From: Macrostomum hystrix
Lineage: Eukaryota; Platyhelminthes; Macrostomidae
Direction of reading: 5' to 3'
NCBI GenBank assembly: GCA_950097015.1
Contig: CATNEN010000029.1
Coordinates: forward strand, 3,615,501 to 3,679,500
DNA length: 64,000 nucleotides
This document shows, in pieces, positions 12,898-24,800 of this stretch (the stretch's first letter is position 1; every line of letters begins with the position of its first letter). The position numbers and the translations under genes are program-made. The notes beneath the pieces were generated by a model. The model saw only the letters and a program-made list of their open reading frames with translations, was not told where the DNA came from and searched no databases.

Positions 12898-15800
12898 TGA
12901 CACTAGACCCCAGGGCCAGTGCAGGTGTTGTGTGTCAAGCACACTAGCAGGTGGGGACTGCACAACTATTGTACTCCATGGCTCTCTCGGACACCGGTTG
13001 ACAGCCGCGTGTCAGCAATGGGATTTATTTTTTCCAAATATATCGGCAGCATCTAAACCCGCAAAGATCAGCTTTATTCCACGCCAGCCGGAATTATTAT
13101 TACCCGACGAAATGTCGGCACTCATTTGCAGCTGAGCAGACTGTGTGCACATCAGGGCAAAGCAGCTTGCCAAAGGCTGCACGAATAGTTCTAGACTATT
13201 CGGGAGTCGAACCCAGGACTATCCGATCCAGAGGCCGACACCTTACTGACTGAGCTATTCGCCTTTTTTAAGTGGTTGCTTTTTTAACTATTCTAATAAG
13301 CCATGGTAATATTGGGAAGTAAGACTTGTCATTTAAAGTGTGCTTACCAAGTTCTTCAATCAGATCCACAACTCGAATTCGCTTAATCACAGTTGGATAA
13401 GCAAAATCGATAAGCCAGTAGTGGTATTGATCAACATAGTCCTGGTAATAAGTTACAAACGATTGACCATATCCAAAGAACATGTATGCATTGCCGTCGT
13501 TGCCTCTCTCTGGACTGCCATACGAGCTGAAGTAGCGATACTTGAAGCTCGACACCAAGTAAGGCAAGATTGAGCCACTCGTTACTGAAATTTTGAAGAG
13601 AGTCCTATTTTATTTTTATGCAATCTTAATGGGTAGCCTTTTTTAACTGTGCCTTTAGCAATTAGCCGAGAGATCATCAATGATCTCTGATCGGCCAATC
13701 AGAGAAAGCAATCAGAGAAAGTGCGCCAGTTGCGATATTGAGAAATCTCTCTGATTGGGTTGTTTGATTCCTGTGATTTTATTCGCACTGTTATGGCCAG
13801 TGTGTCACAGACAGGCCAGCTGAGTTAAAGTGATTTTAACTTTTCCGCTCACCATATGGGCAGCCGTACAGTTGAAGTTTCATTTCGTTCTGTGTTTGAA
13901 AAGTAGCCGGGAAAACTCTCAGAGCGAGTGCGAGAAGATCTGGCAGAAACCTCAGACTTGCCGCCTGGCGAGTTTGCCTCGGTCCAACCAGAATCTGGGA
14001 TTTTGGCATGGGACTCGAATAAAATCTTAGATCAATCGTATTCTTGCTATTCTTGTATATGAATTTTATAAAGCTAAAATCGAATGATTTTTCAATTCAT
14101 TTTAACCTTACTGCAATCATTTAAATTAGCTTTCTAGAAGTATTATTATTTTTCTAATCGAAGCAAGACTCCTTCCATCAAAGTTGGAGGCTAGGAAGTA
14201 ATTGTATCGGATTGTCATTTTACCATGCCGTTGTAGAGCGATCTCCAGTAGCGCGCATCCTCGCTGTAATACACGTAGTAGCTCAGTATGTTGGTCCATG
14301 CACCTGTGAGCACGCTGATTCCCGGCCCACCCTGTAGGGTAATCCACTGCAGCCTCACGAACTTGTCAAAAGTTGCCTGAATTAAGGCGTGGTTTTAAGT
14401 AAATATGTGAGTTCTATACAATATCTATCAGCATTTGGGTATTTTAAAGACTAAAGAAATTGCTTCAAACCTGTAGATAGACTCGCTCTTGAAAGTAATA
14501 ATTTTGTGGTCGGTACGTAGACAGAGTCTTTGCGCTCCTCACATTGAAGTACAACTTGATGCTGTTCCCTGAATCCACTACGTCGTTGGAGTACCCAATC
14601 TTTTTTATCGGGATGGCGTGTCGGGAGTCCGTCGATTGGCCGATCAGCTGACCGTTGAAATATGTGAAAAACGAGGTCACATTATTTGCTTGTGTCCCAG
14701 GTGATGCACACATTCGCAAAGTCCTGCGTATTGTGCATTGCTGAGAGGTTGAGCGTGCTGTTCAGCACATCCAGCACGTACGCAGTCGGGTTGTTCACAG
14801 AGTAGTCCTTATTCTCCACTTGCGCTCCAGCGTACCTGACCTGGTTCGCCCCATCGCCTTGCAGCAACAACACGTAGCGGCGCTGAAATTTTCCAGTAGA
14901 TAATTACGAGATTATATTTTGAGGACTAAAGAATATTTTCATGACTACGCTCGTCATTATTTGTCTGTATCAAGGTCCAAAAGCAGTCTGAATATGTGAC
15001 TGATGCAAAAGCATTCAGAATGTGGTATGCTACGAGCGGTGTTCCAAAGAGTACCGATTTCTCTGCTTCTGTCTTCCAGAAACATGTATTTGCCTGTATT
15101 TCCTGTAGGAGGATCAGCTTTTGAACTTTAGAAAATTTCTAAAGTTCTAAATTTCCACACAAAATTTAGGTGTGGAAACGACTTGTACGCCGAGACGATG
15201 ATGACCCATCTAGACAGGGATTTGTTAGTTGCTTCACTGGTTGTGGAGCAACAGTCGAGTCGCACTATAAACTTTATTATTGCTGTTACTCTGGCTAGTA
15301 GCAGGTACAGTCAGCTGGAGGTTAAGGTACGCCGCGTTTAAAACTGGGCAATTGACATACAGTCCACCCACAATCCCTGAGTTAAAACTCCACGGCTGAA
15401 GTTTTTACGGCCGAGATTGCAACTAAGATCAAGCTATAAACTTATTAAAGCTTATCAATTGTGTTTTATGATCATGATTAATGGTTGTGATTATGATTAT
15501 TGTTTTTATTCATTTTTTTATTTTCATTACTATTATTGGCGATAACTAATAAGTAGCGTCAAGAATATCCTGCTCACATTAGTCATGGCTTCCAAGTAGC
15601 CGTACTGGTCCGTGAACCAAATTTTGGCCAATCGATTGCGAATCAGCAAGTTGAATGTGACGTTATTCGTCTCCAGAGCAGTTGATATCGTCTCATCTGG
15701 CATCCAGCCGACTCTCAAGTCGACAGACTCATCGTAGTCATAGTCTGGATAAAAATGATTTAATAAAATAATAAAATAATAAAAGCTTTCTAAGAGTCAA

Positions 15801-18800
15801 CGTTGATTTGAAATCAAATCGCGTAAGGAAACAAAGTAGAAAGTGCTTACACTCCTCTGCAAACACAAAGATCTGATCGACTCGGAAGAAGCCGAAATCA
15901 GCCGGCTTGGTGAGGACTAGGTATCGACCCAGCATAACTCTCGAGCAGGTGAAGCTGTACTCTGTGAGGCTGCTCACAGGAATCTCCAGTGTGTCACAGA
16001 CAGGCCAGCTGAGGAAGGCGCGCTCGCCTAGCGACGAGTCATAGCTACTGCTGACGCGCACGTGGATTGGGTACTGGCCTGCTGTCGCTGTAAGTTGTGA
16101 AGGTATGGATGGGTGTGCATTGAATGCGCTCGGCCAGCGAAACCAGCATACTATTTATCTCCTTCTCTGAATGCCGTTAAGTAATAAGTCAAAACTAAGC
16201 ATTGTATAACACACACTATCAAGAGGAAGCCCGTTTTTAACAGCTTATAGACTCCCTGATAGAAATCTTAAGCCACAGAAAGGCCACATACGGCTCTGAA
16301 AGTCGACTCCCGCAATCGTGTGCAGCAGCTTCAGATCTACCAGGACGAAATAGAATTCCGTTGCATCCACAAACGAAGCCTGGTTGCTGGTGTAGATGTT
16401 GAGAAATCCACCGGAGTTGGCGCTGTTGGAGACGTCTCTGCCATTGAAAATCACGGTTTTGAACAGCGCCGCATTGTGGCCCTGCAGCAGTCCCGTATTT
16501 GGTCGGTAGTAGTGAACTGAAAGACGGGTAAAAGATATGCGAATACATGCATTGGGTTTGACGTAAATATTTTACTTGGAAGGACTTTTATGCACGAGGC
16601 GCACGTGCTACAAGCGCGTGTGGAGAATCTTGCTATCGTAGCAGTGTACGAGCTTAGGTTTTGTAATCATTTTTCTTAAAATCTAAGTAGTAGATATGTA
16701 CAGTTACGAGCTAATAGGTAACTTTAGACTTCTTAACATGGTCGTATTGAGCAGCATGCAATGTGGCAAATCTCTGATGTCCTATGGATGCTCTACAGCC
16801 ACTTGTTGATATCATAGCTGAGAGCAGAAAGGGCCGTAGCGATGCCTATGGAGAGATGCTTTCATCGTCGAAAACAGTGCGTACTGAGAGCTAGCTCAAA
16901 GCCCAGTCTCCTGCTGATGCCCAGAGTTGCTGCACAATTAAGCATCATTCCCCTAGTGATCTTACCAAGCCGCTTAGTTTTGATACATTCACTTCGCAGT
17001 TTCCTAATTTTACAGCAGGCTTTCGATAGAATTGAATATAAGCATGTGTGCGTGAGCATCAGCTAAAAATGGCAGTTTTAATTTTTTAAAGAGAGACACG
17101 CAGGGAATATTACTTGTGTATATTTGTCAATGAATTTAAGGCATAATCATCTTTCATGGTAGAGTCACAGCAGTGTTACACTCTGGCTAAACTATATGTC
17201 TGAACGCCTCCACCCTAGATAAGCGAATAATATTAAGAATAGAGCGAAGTGTAAAGAACACAGGAACCAAGAAAAAAACACTGGTTACGTATGCGAACAT
17301 AAATAGCAAATTTAGAGCCTTCCTAATCGCCTGGTCATTTTGTCTGGCTAAATGCAGAATAAATTTTCTGTCAGTATATAATCATTTGGGGGGGATACGA
17401 TTTAAACATTCATTTATAAAATACATACAGAAACTCACAGCAACTTGAATCAGTGCATACTCCCGTCCCGCCTGTGACTTTATTGCATAGCGGTAACTCT
17501 GATGTTGATCCTGATTAAAAAGTGAATTGATAAACTCTTTTAGATGAATATATCTTTCGTTTTGTACAATTTTTAAGCATAAAATATTATTCGATTGCGT
17601 ACGGCTAATGCACTGAGAGCCTGTGTTCAAGTTGCCCGTGACACCCGAGGTCCACGCTGCGCACGCGATGCCGTCCCGGGTGACGTTCAGGTCATGCAAG
17701 AAGAAGTCGGAGTCGCCTCTGCTGAACACACAGGGAACTGAAAACGAGGAATAATTTACAATAAACTATTTTGTATTCACCTAAAAACTTTGCGAATGTT
17801 CAAAGTTAGCTACTTCTAGTGCGAACTGCATTGCCGACAATGGCATCCTCCGGCTTGTTGAAAGAAGATCGGCCGCTGCCACTCAGCGACGCTGTCAGGA
17901 TGCCGGGAATTCCAGGCAGCAGAGGCTGCATGCAGGCTGAAAAATATGGCAAAAGTTACAGCATTTAGAAGTTCTCCTGTCTTCAACCCTAATATATAAT
18001 AATGTGTAAATAGTTTTATGCTTGCAATTCGTCTTTGACATTACCGTGATCAACGCAGGGAAAGTGCTGCATGATGTTTGCGGCTGACATATCAGGAGGA
18101 GAGGACAGTGGATTGGACGTAAAGATCCAAAATGTTCCCGCATCAGGCTGAAAGCTAGTCGATTGGTTCATAAAGAATTCATCCATGAAGAGCACATCAT
18201 TGTGCGCCGCTCTCTGGTTAATGTCAGTTTCTGTGTTCACCCTGAAGTCATCGTTACAACCTGAGCACATCGATGGGTGCATGTAGTACACCAGCGGACC
18301 CTTGTTGCACAGATTTGGTCCTGAAAGGATTTTTTATTACACAGCTAGAATTCAGACAGAAAACTGAAGTAAACTAAGAGGTAGTTGTATACGAATAGAT
18401 ATTCTTAGAGTAACGTGTTTGACGTACGCTTCAAGCTAGGAACTTCGCAAACAAAGTACAGACTGACAGACGTGCTTGACAGTGGAATCAGTCCATTATA
18501 CCAGGGGCGCCAAGCAGCATGCAAATTTCCTGCCTTCTCAGCAGCCCAGGATCCATCGCTCACCGGATCCCCATCAAACCACTCCCAATTTCCGGTGCTG
18601 GAATTCCTTCGTACGCCGATATGCACGGACCAATCATAGCTGAAATGAAAATATTTTCGAGATCAAAATATATAAGTTCAGCAATATGAGAAACTGTGCA
18701 TGATCAAAATCGGATTATTCTCACTATCTCCCCAAAATGTAGTTCATCTTCATTGCATCTTTTGGCATGAACAATGTTCCTCTCTTTCCTCCCCATCGGT

Positions 18801-21800
18801 AAGTTTGAGAACAGTGACTCTGTGCCGCGGTCTGAGTCGCAGCCACTGTAATGATGCGAACACAAACATCAAAGTGAGGTGTAAATCCATCGGGACACTC
18901 GTTGGTCATCTTGCCAAGCAGACTGAACTCATCCGGTGATAGACTGCCATTGACTATGTGAAAAGTCAGTTTTAGCGGCTGCAGAACTTGTGGGAAGTAA
19001 AGACTTTGATTCGCAGATTTAACAGTAAACTGCAATCGATGGGAAAAATGGAGGGACACTGAAAATGCTAGAAATATATACAAGGGTAAACTTATTCAAA
19101 CATTTGCAAAACATTCTAGAAAGCGCACCATCCAAGTGGTGTTGTACACCTTGAAGACCTCATCCTCTCCAGCCAGCTCCTCAAAGCTCAAATAAAACCT
19201 AAGAAGATCTGTTGTCTTTCTATTGAACTGCATGAAGTTCAGATGATAAATATACTTAAATGACACTCGCAGTGTTGATCCATCGACCATCGTCTTATTC
19301 ATATATTCTTCCGGAATCATGGTGCTGTCTGGAAGTGGAAGTAGAAGTGCAGTGGTTGTCAATGTCAAAATGAAATATTGAAATGGAATTTCTTCTTACT
19401 TGTGTCGTTAGGGAAGCCAAGGAAATCGAATTTAATGGCGGTCCGTCCTATCGATGACTGTGTGTCAACCCGCACGATTTGGGCTTGAAAAGGGTTGGTG
19501 AAAACCTCTCTTCTGCGCTCAATCTCGTCGCGTGGGCCATCAAAATTCACCTGCAGGTTTTATTTTTTGGAGCATGAAAATCTATGGCAGAAAATAAGTA
19601 AACACAGCTATTGTAGCATAATATTCGTGCGTCATTTAAAAATGCCTAAAAACTAAGCAAAGCATTTTGCTGTTCCAGGCATCAAATATGTTCACTTAAA
19701 ATTTAAATTTCGGCTTGATAAACAAACGCAAGCAATTAAATTTGAAGCATGCATTTTTTCTTCAGTATTTAATTTGTCTAAATAGAACAAGCTGTGTTTA
19801 AAAAATCAGAAAACAAAACATGGCATTAAATAACAATGCTTACAATGTTGTTATTCTCCAAGTCCCTGTAATAGTTCAGCATGTCCTGTCGCTTCTCGTA
19901 GGCGTACAAGATACGCAATGACGTGAAGCGGCCATAGTACGGGTAGTACATGGACGAGCCCTGTACGATAAAGCCTGTGATGGTGTAGACGCAAGGGAAG
20001 TACACATCAAAGTAGCCGTTTCCGTACAGGTACAAGGCAAAGGTGAACGCCTCATCCCCAGCGAACTCCAGCGGGAGTGAGTACACATCACCGGTCAGCG
20101 CGGTGTACGGATAAACGCGACTGGCGTGCACGGCGGTGGCTGGGAACCGGGAGCCCAGGCCTGTGCGGACGAACACGAGCTCAGAGAGCTGGTCACCAGG
20201 GCTGCCTGTGGGTTGAATATATTTGATTGCAAAAGCGTTACCCCATGTCGTACATATATATGTGCCTCTTTCGTTAATTATCATAAAAACTGCATTACGG
20301 GTCTGTCATGTAAAGAGTTCCATCAATTATATACTCGATTAGAAATGTCGCTCTTTTGCTTTTTTATGTACCGTATAACAAAATATTTGTTCGTGATTAC
20401 AAACTCGTGTAGAACTTCTTAGGAACGAGTGTAATATTTTAATTATGTAGTTTATGCGCAATCGAAAGTCTTTTGAGCTATTGCTTCAAAAAGCATAAAT
20501 AAAAATTTATATGATTATGAACTACGCATAAGCTGCAAGTCGGTATGAATTTTATTAATGATAATGAAAAACTAATAATAAGAGTGCAAGACACGAAACT
20601 GAGTTCAAAATACTCACCAAGTGGGTAGCCGTATACCTCAATCTCGCAGATAGTGTAGTAGATATAACTGCCTGAGTAACTAGCAACACCGACGTATCGC
20701 GCTGACTGTAAAAATGTATTTAAGCAAGTACTAGGCCATCCGATAATTTGATTGGAAACTTCAAGTATAACTATGGATTAATGAAGATGGCTGCAAAGGA
20801 CAAAAATAGCAAACGAATGACTGACGACTTACTCGAGCAATATTTACGAGCCAGGGCTGTGGCACAACCTCGTTTCCAACAGAGCCAACTACAGTTCCGG
20901 AGCTCCCAACAAACGTTGAGTTCGAAATGTACATTCTTGTGAACTTGTTTACTTCGCTAGTCACAACACCTGTATATTTCGATACTTCATGTATTGAACG
21001 GTTTACTATTCGATTTCTCATCACCGAGAAAAAATATCTGATCACTTACCGCTGTCATCGTCTGTCTGTGCCCAGACATATACTTTATCGATGTATCTTG
21101 GAAAAACTAGGTCGATGGCGATATATGGGTTCACGTGGTAGTGTCTCCAGCAACCCGAGCTGAAGCTTGGAGACCGGTTCTGGTCAATGACACCTCTTTC
21201 GCTGTATGAAGTCACACCCGAGCTGCGGACAGCTTGGTAGTTTGATATTATCACGGACTGCTGAAACTGCAAGCTGTGCTTCGCTGAAAATTGAATGCAA
21301 AAGAGTGTCGCATATTAGTTGCCATATGGTGATTCATAGACTAATATTTCTGTCCATTGCCAATTCTCTGATAATAATTGATTAACTTAAGACTCAATCT
21401 TTCAGATGGATGCAGATGAATCATGTTAATCTGCTTAATTTCATAAGTGGAGAGTGGCATAGCTACTCTGAGTTAGTGTACGCGGCGGAGGAGGGCAGCC
21501 CGTTTATCGATTGGCTGCTATCTCTCTCTCTCTTGGGTGAGCGCTTGTGCCCCTACCCCCAGCCCTTGTGATTGTAATGCCCTGCGCGGGGTGCCTCTCT
21601 CGCCCTCGTGTGCTCATTTTTTGCCAGACCATAAACCGAAACAGTGAAAATACTGAGAGGTGGACGGCCGAGAGAGCTGCACGGCACGCGAGTTAAGGCG
21701 ACTGCTTGATCAACAAGGTCTGTCGAAAGCCGGAAAAAGGCGATCTTGCTGGAACGCCTTCGATTGGCTCGTCGCTACGACAACAGCAAGACGCGTGCAA

Positions 21801-24800
21801 CAACAACCAACGGAGGAGCAGAGAGCGGCCCAATGTGGTCGCGAGGCAGCGTCGGACGTCCAGACGATAATCGGAGCCGCAGAGAGGCGCATCCGACTGC
21901 TGGAACTCAAGCGAAAGAGCGGCAACTCAGATGAGAGGCCCAAGCAGCGGATGACCTCGAACCTCGCTGCTTGCGGTGCCCGAAAGCAATGAGAACTTCG
22001 GTGAGTTTCTGAGTGCAGTCTGCAATGATGTTACCCCGGGTCCAATTCCAAAGTCCCGAGTAGACGGAATTAAACAACAGAAGCACAGGGGGGCTTTGTT
22101 CCCCCGTTTGCTCGTTTGTTCTTCTTGCTCGCCATTGCCTCGCATTCGCCTTCCTTCCTCGGCGCTGCTCACTAAGTATATTGAGCTGTAATAATGAAAC
22201 TTTTTATTTCCTGATTTTATCTCAGGTGTCGTTTGATCAGTTTTGTCAGTAGTCGATTATTTATGTTAAAATTCACGGTGACCTAACCGAACTCACACTT
22301 CTTGCAGCCATAGAGCATCCAGCGAATCTCAGCCCTGTTGTTGAAGCTATATGCGTAGACTCGGTATGTAACAGCGTGAATTTCTGGCACGAGTCTGTAG
22401 CTGGATACCATGTCACCATTGGTGTACGAGCCAGGGATGTACTGAAATGAATTTGAATGCTTCCTTAGTTAAAACTACCGTCGTGTACAAATATATGGAC
22501 TAGTGAAAACGCCCAGACAACTCACGTGGGTGTATGCAGTGTACGCGAATCTGTCTGAGCTGTAGGTCAGCTGTACATGGTGCATATATGCCACGCATGC
22601 GGGACAGTTGTCGAATCGACTGCTGCCTGCCTGAATGCTGATCACGTACACAGTGACGAAGTCGTCAAACCAGGCCTAAACAAAATAGATTACAAAGTTT
22701 TTAACCTCAACATCAGGCTTTAAATCGTTCTCACTATTTGGTAACAAAACGCTGGGCATTGCTGACCCAACGGCGCAAGTCAGCCGTAACTTACCTGGAT
22801 GTAATCCTGATAACCCGTATTTCCGCTGATTCCAGATACAGTTGGTGGACTCCAAAACCCCAGGTAGCGCGTGCCTTAAAGTAAGACAGAGATTTATCAT
22901 TCGTCTTTCACTACATTCTTTGTAAGTTTTTCTATGTATATTTATCTTGGCACCCTTGGGCAGCGTAATCGATATAACTCACTGGGCATGTCATACATCA
23001 CTCGTGGTCCTGTGTGCATGCTCTCAGAAACCAACGCGAGATATGACACTGAGGTGAAGTTGATTGAGTCGCTGGCCATGACCACTCCATAGCCAATGTC
23101 CTGTCCGTTGCACGCGAAGAAGACGGAGCAGTTGTGGGAGTCGCATTCACTCCAGGTGACGGTGAGAGGCAGGTATTCCTCTGTGTCAGCAGCCACTGGT
23201 TTCAGCTGTCTCAGGCTGATGCTGCCTACAGCTCTCAGGTTGGATCCGTAGAAGTCGCCCTGGCGAATGGCAGCAGCTGCGAGCCACAGCGCTGTCCCGT
23301 TGGCGTTGAGATTGAACTCGTAGCGTTTCTGTTTTTCGAGGAAAGCAATTCCGAGCATGAAGAAATCCAGTTGGCATGTACGCATTGAATAAAATAAATA
23401 AAAGAAATAGTCTCACTTGTCTCATTATATCTGACTCGGTATAGTAAGCAGAAAACAGAAGCTGCAGTCCTGCGCTGTTCAGTCGAACATAGAACGTGAG
23501 GTTTCCTGTCTGGATGGCAGTCGCAACCAGAGACTTTGGCAGTCGATAGATCTTAGCTAGATCAGCCTCTGTGCCCATCTCTTTCACTGGAACGAATTAT
23601 TTAGATGGACATAAGGCGCGTGAAAACTATTTTCAACAATTCATAGTTCTTTTCGCAGCTACCTTCATCTCCCATGACATTGATATAGTTGATGTCCATT
23701 CGTGCACCTCCAACGTTATTGACTGGGCTCACAAGCACCAAATATCGAGCTGTCTGAGGCGTGTTACAGGTTATGAAGGTCGTTGCAGAAGAAAGTGCTT
23801 CCGCAAAGTTCCAGTTGTAGCAAGTGTCCCAGCTCTCAAAAGCCAAGTCTCCGAGGCTTCGGTTCCATGAATTGCTGGTTCTGAAGCTCACATTATAAAG
23901 ATTTCTCACTAAAAAAGCAAATTTAACGGAAATTCGGGTTACAGATGCGTGTGTCAGCCAAATTCAAGCCGAAATAAAAAATAAATACTCACGTGGATCA
24001 ACGCGCATTGAATAAAATCGATATTGAAGCTTGAGATCAAGGAGCAGCCACCAGTTGTTCGGTGGTGTGGCCACAGATACGGCGCCCGTGTTCACATAGA
24101 ATCCATGATTAGTGTTCATGCTGTATGCCTGCTTAATGCCGACGAAGTACAGCACCTTGTCTGTCAGAATGTTCCCGATGAAGTTGTTGCCCGCCGGCGG
24201 GTGGTAGTATTGGCCTGAAGGAAAATCACGAGATAGAAAGAATCACAGAGGATAAAACAATCAGTGTGAATTGCGTCCACCCTCTTAATGAAGTAGGAAT
24301 CAGTATCTTACTGCAGTAGGCCTTCTGTAGGTCAAAGCAATCCCTCTGATAGCCTCCTTGATCGTAGCAGGTTGAGTAGCGGCCAGTTGTATCTGTTAAA
24401 CAGGGTCCGACTTCGAGGTTCAAATACATTGAATTGCTACATGCAAGGATAGAAAGCACTGAAACTCGTGTCAAGTAAAGCTCACATTCGAGGCACGAGT
24501 TGTTGTAGTCCTTGTAGGTGCTTAAATACGTGGCCCAGTTGGCACATGCATATCCCTGCTCAGTGACTGACCATGGGCTGTCATAGAACTGATAGTCAGC
24601 TCTGCTCAGTGCACACTGTACATGGTCTGAAAGCGGTGTAATCACGCCGTTCTATTAGCTCGGATTGCATCATGGCACTGCATATGTAATGATATTGACT
24701 TATTTCACATGTCAGAGTCAAAAACATAAGCTGAGCTTAAAAATCTACATTTTTCACCGCCTAAAGCGTTTTGACCCCGGCGAGACACAAACCAGAGAAG

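Noticed and set aside
12863-12898. Trinucleotide repeat as an independent microsatellite of interest
   Set aside because: It is the 3' tail of the SINE.
13190-13262. Candidate tRNA gene on the minus strand
   Set aside because: Only the 5' part and the internal boxes are tRNA-like; the 3' acceptor half is replaced by a SINE body and TTA tail.
21710-22172. Minus-strand ORFs opposite the SAP fragment as extra gene A exons
   Set aside because: No splice fit and no similarity to the unit modules; neighbouring exons 21050-21283 and 22297-22441 join without them.
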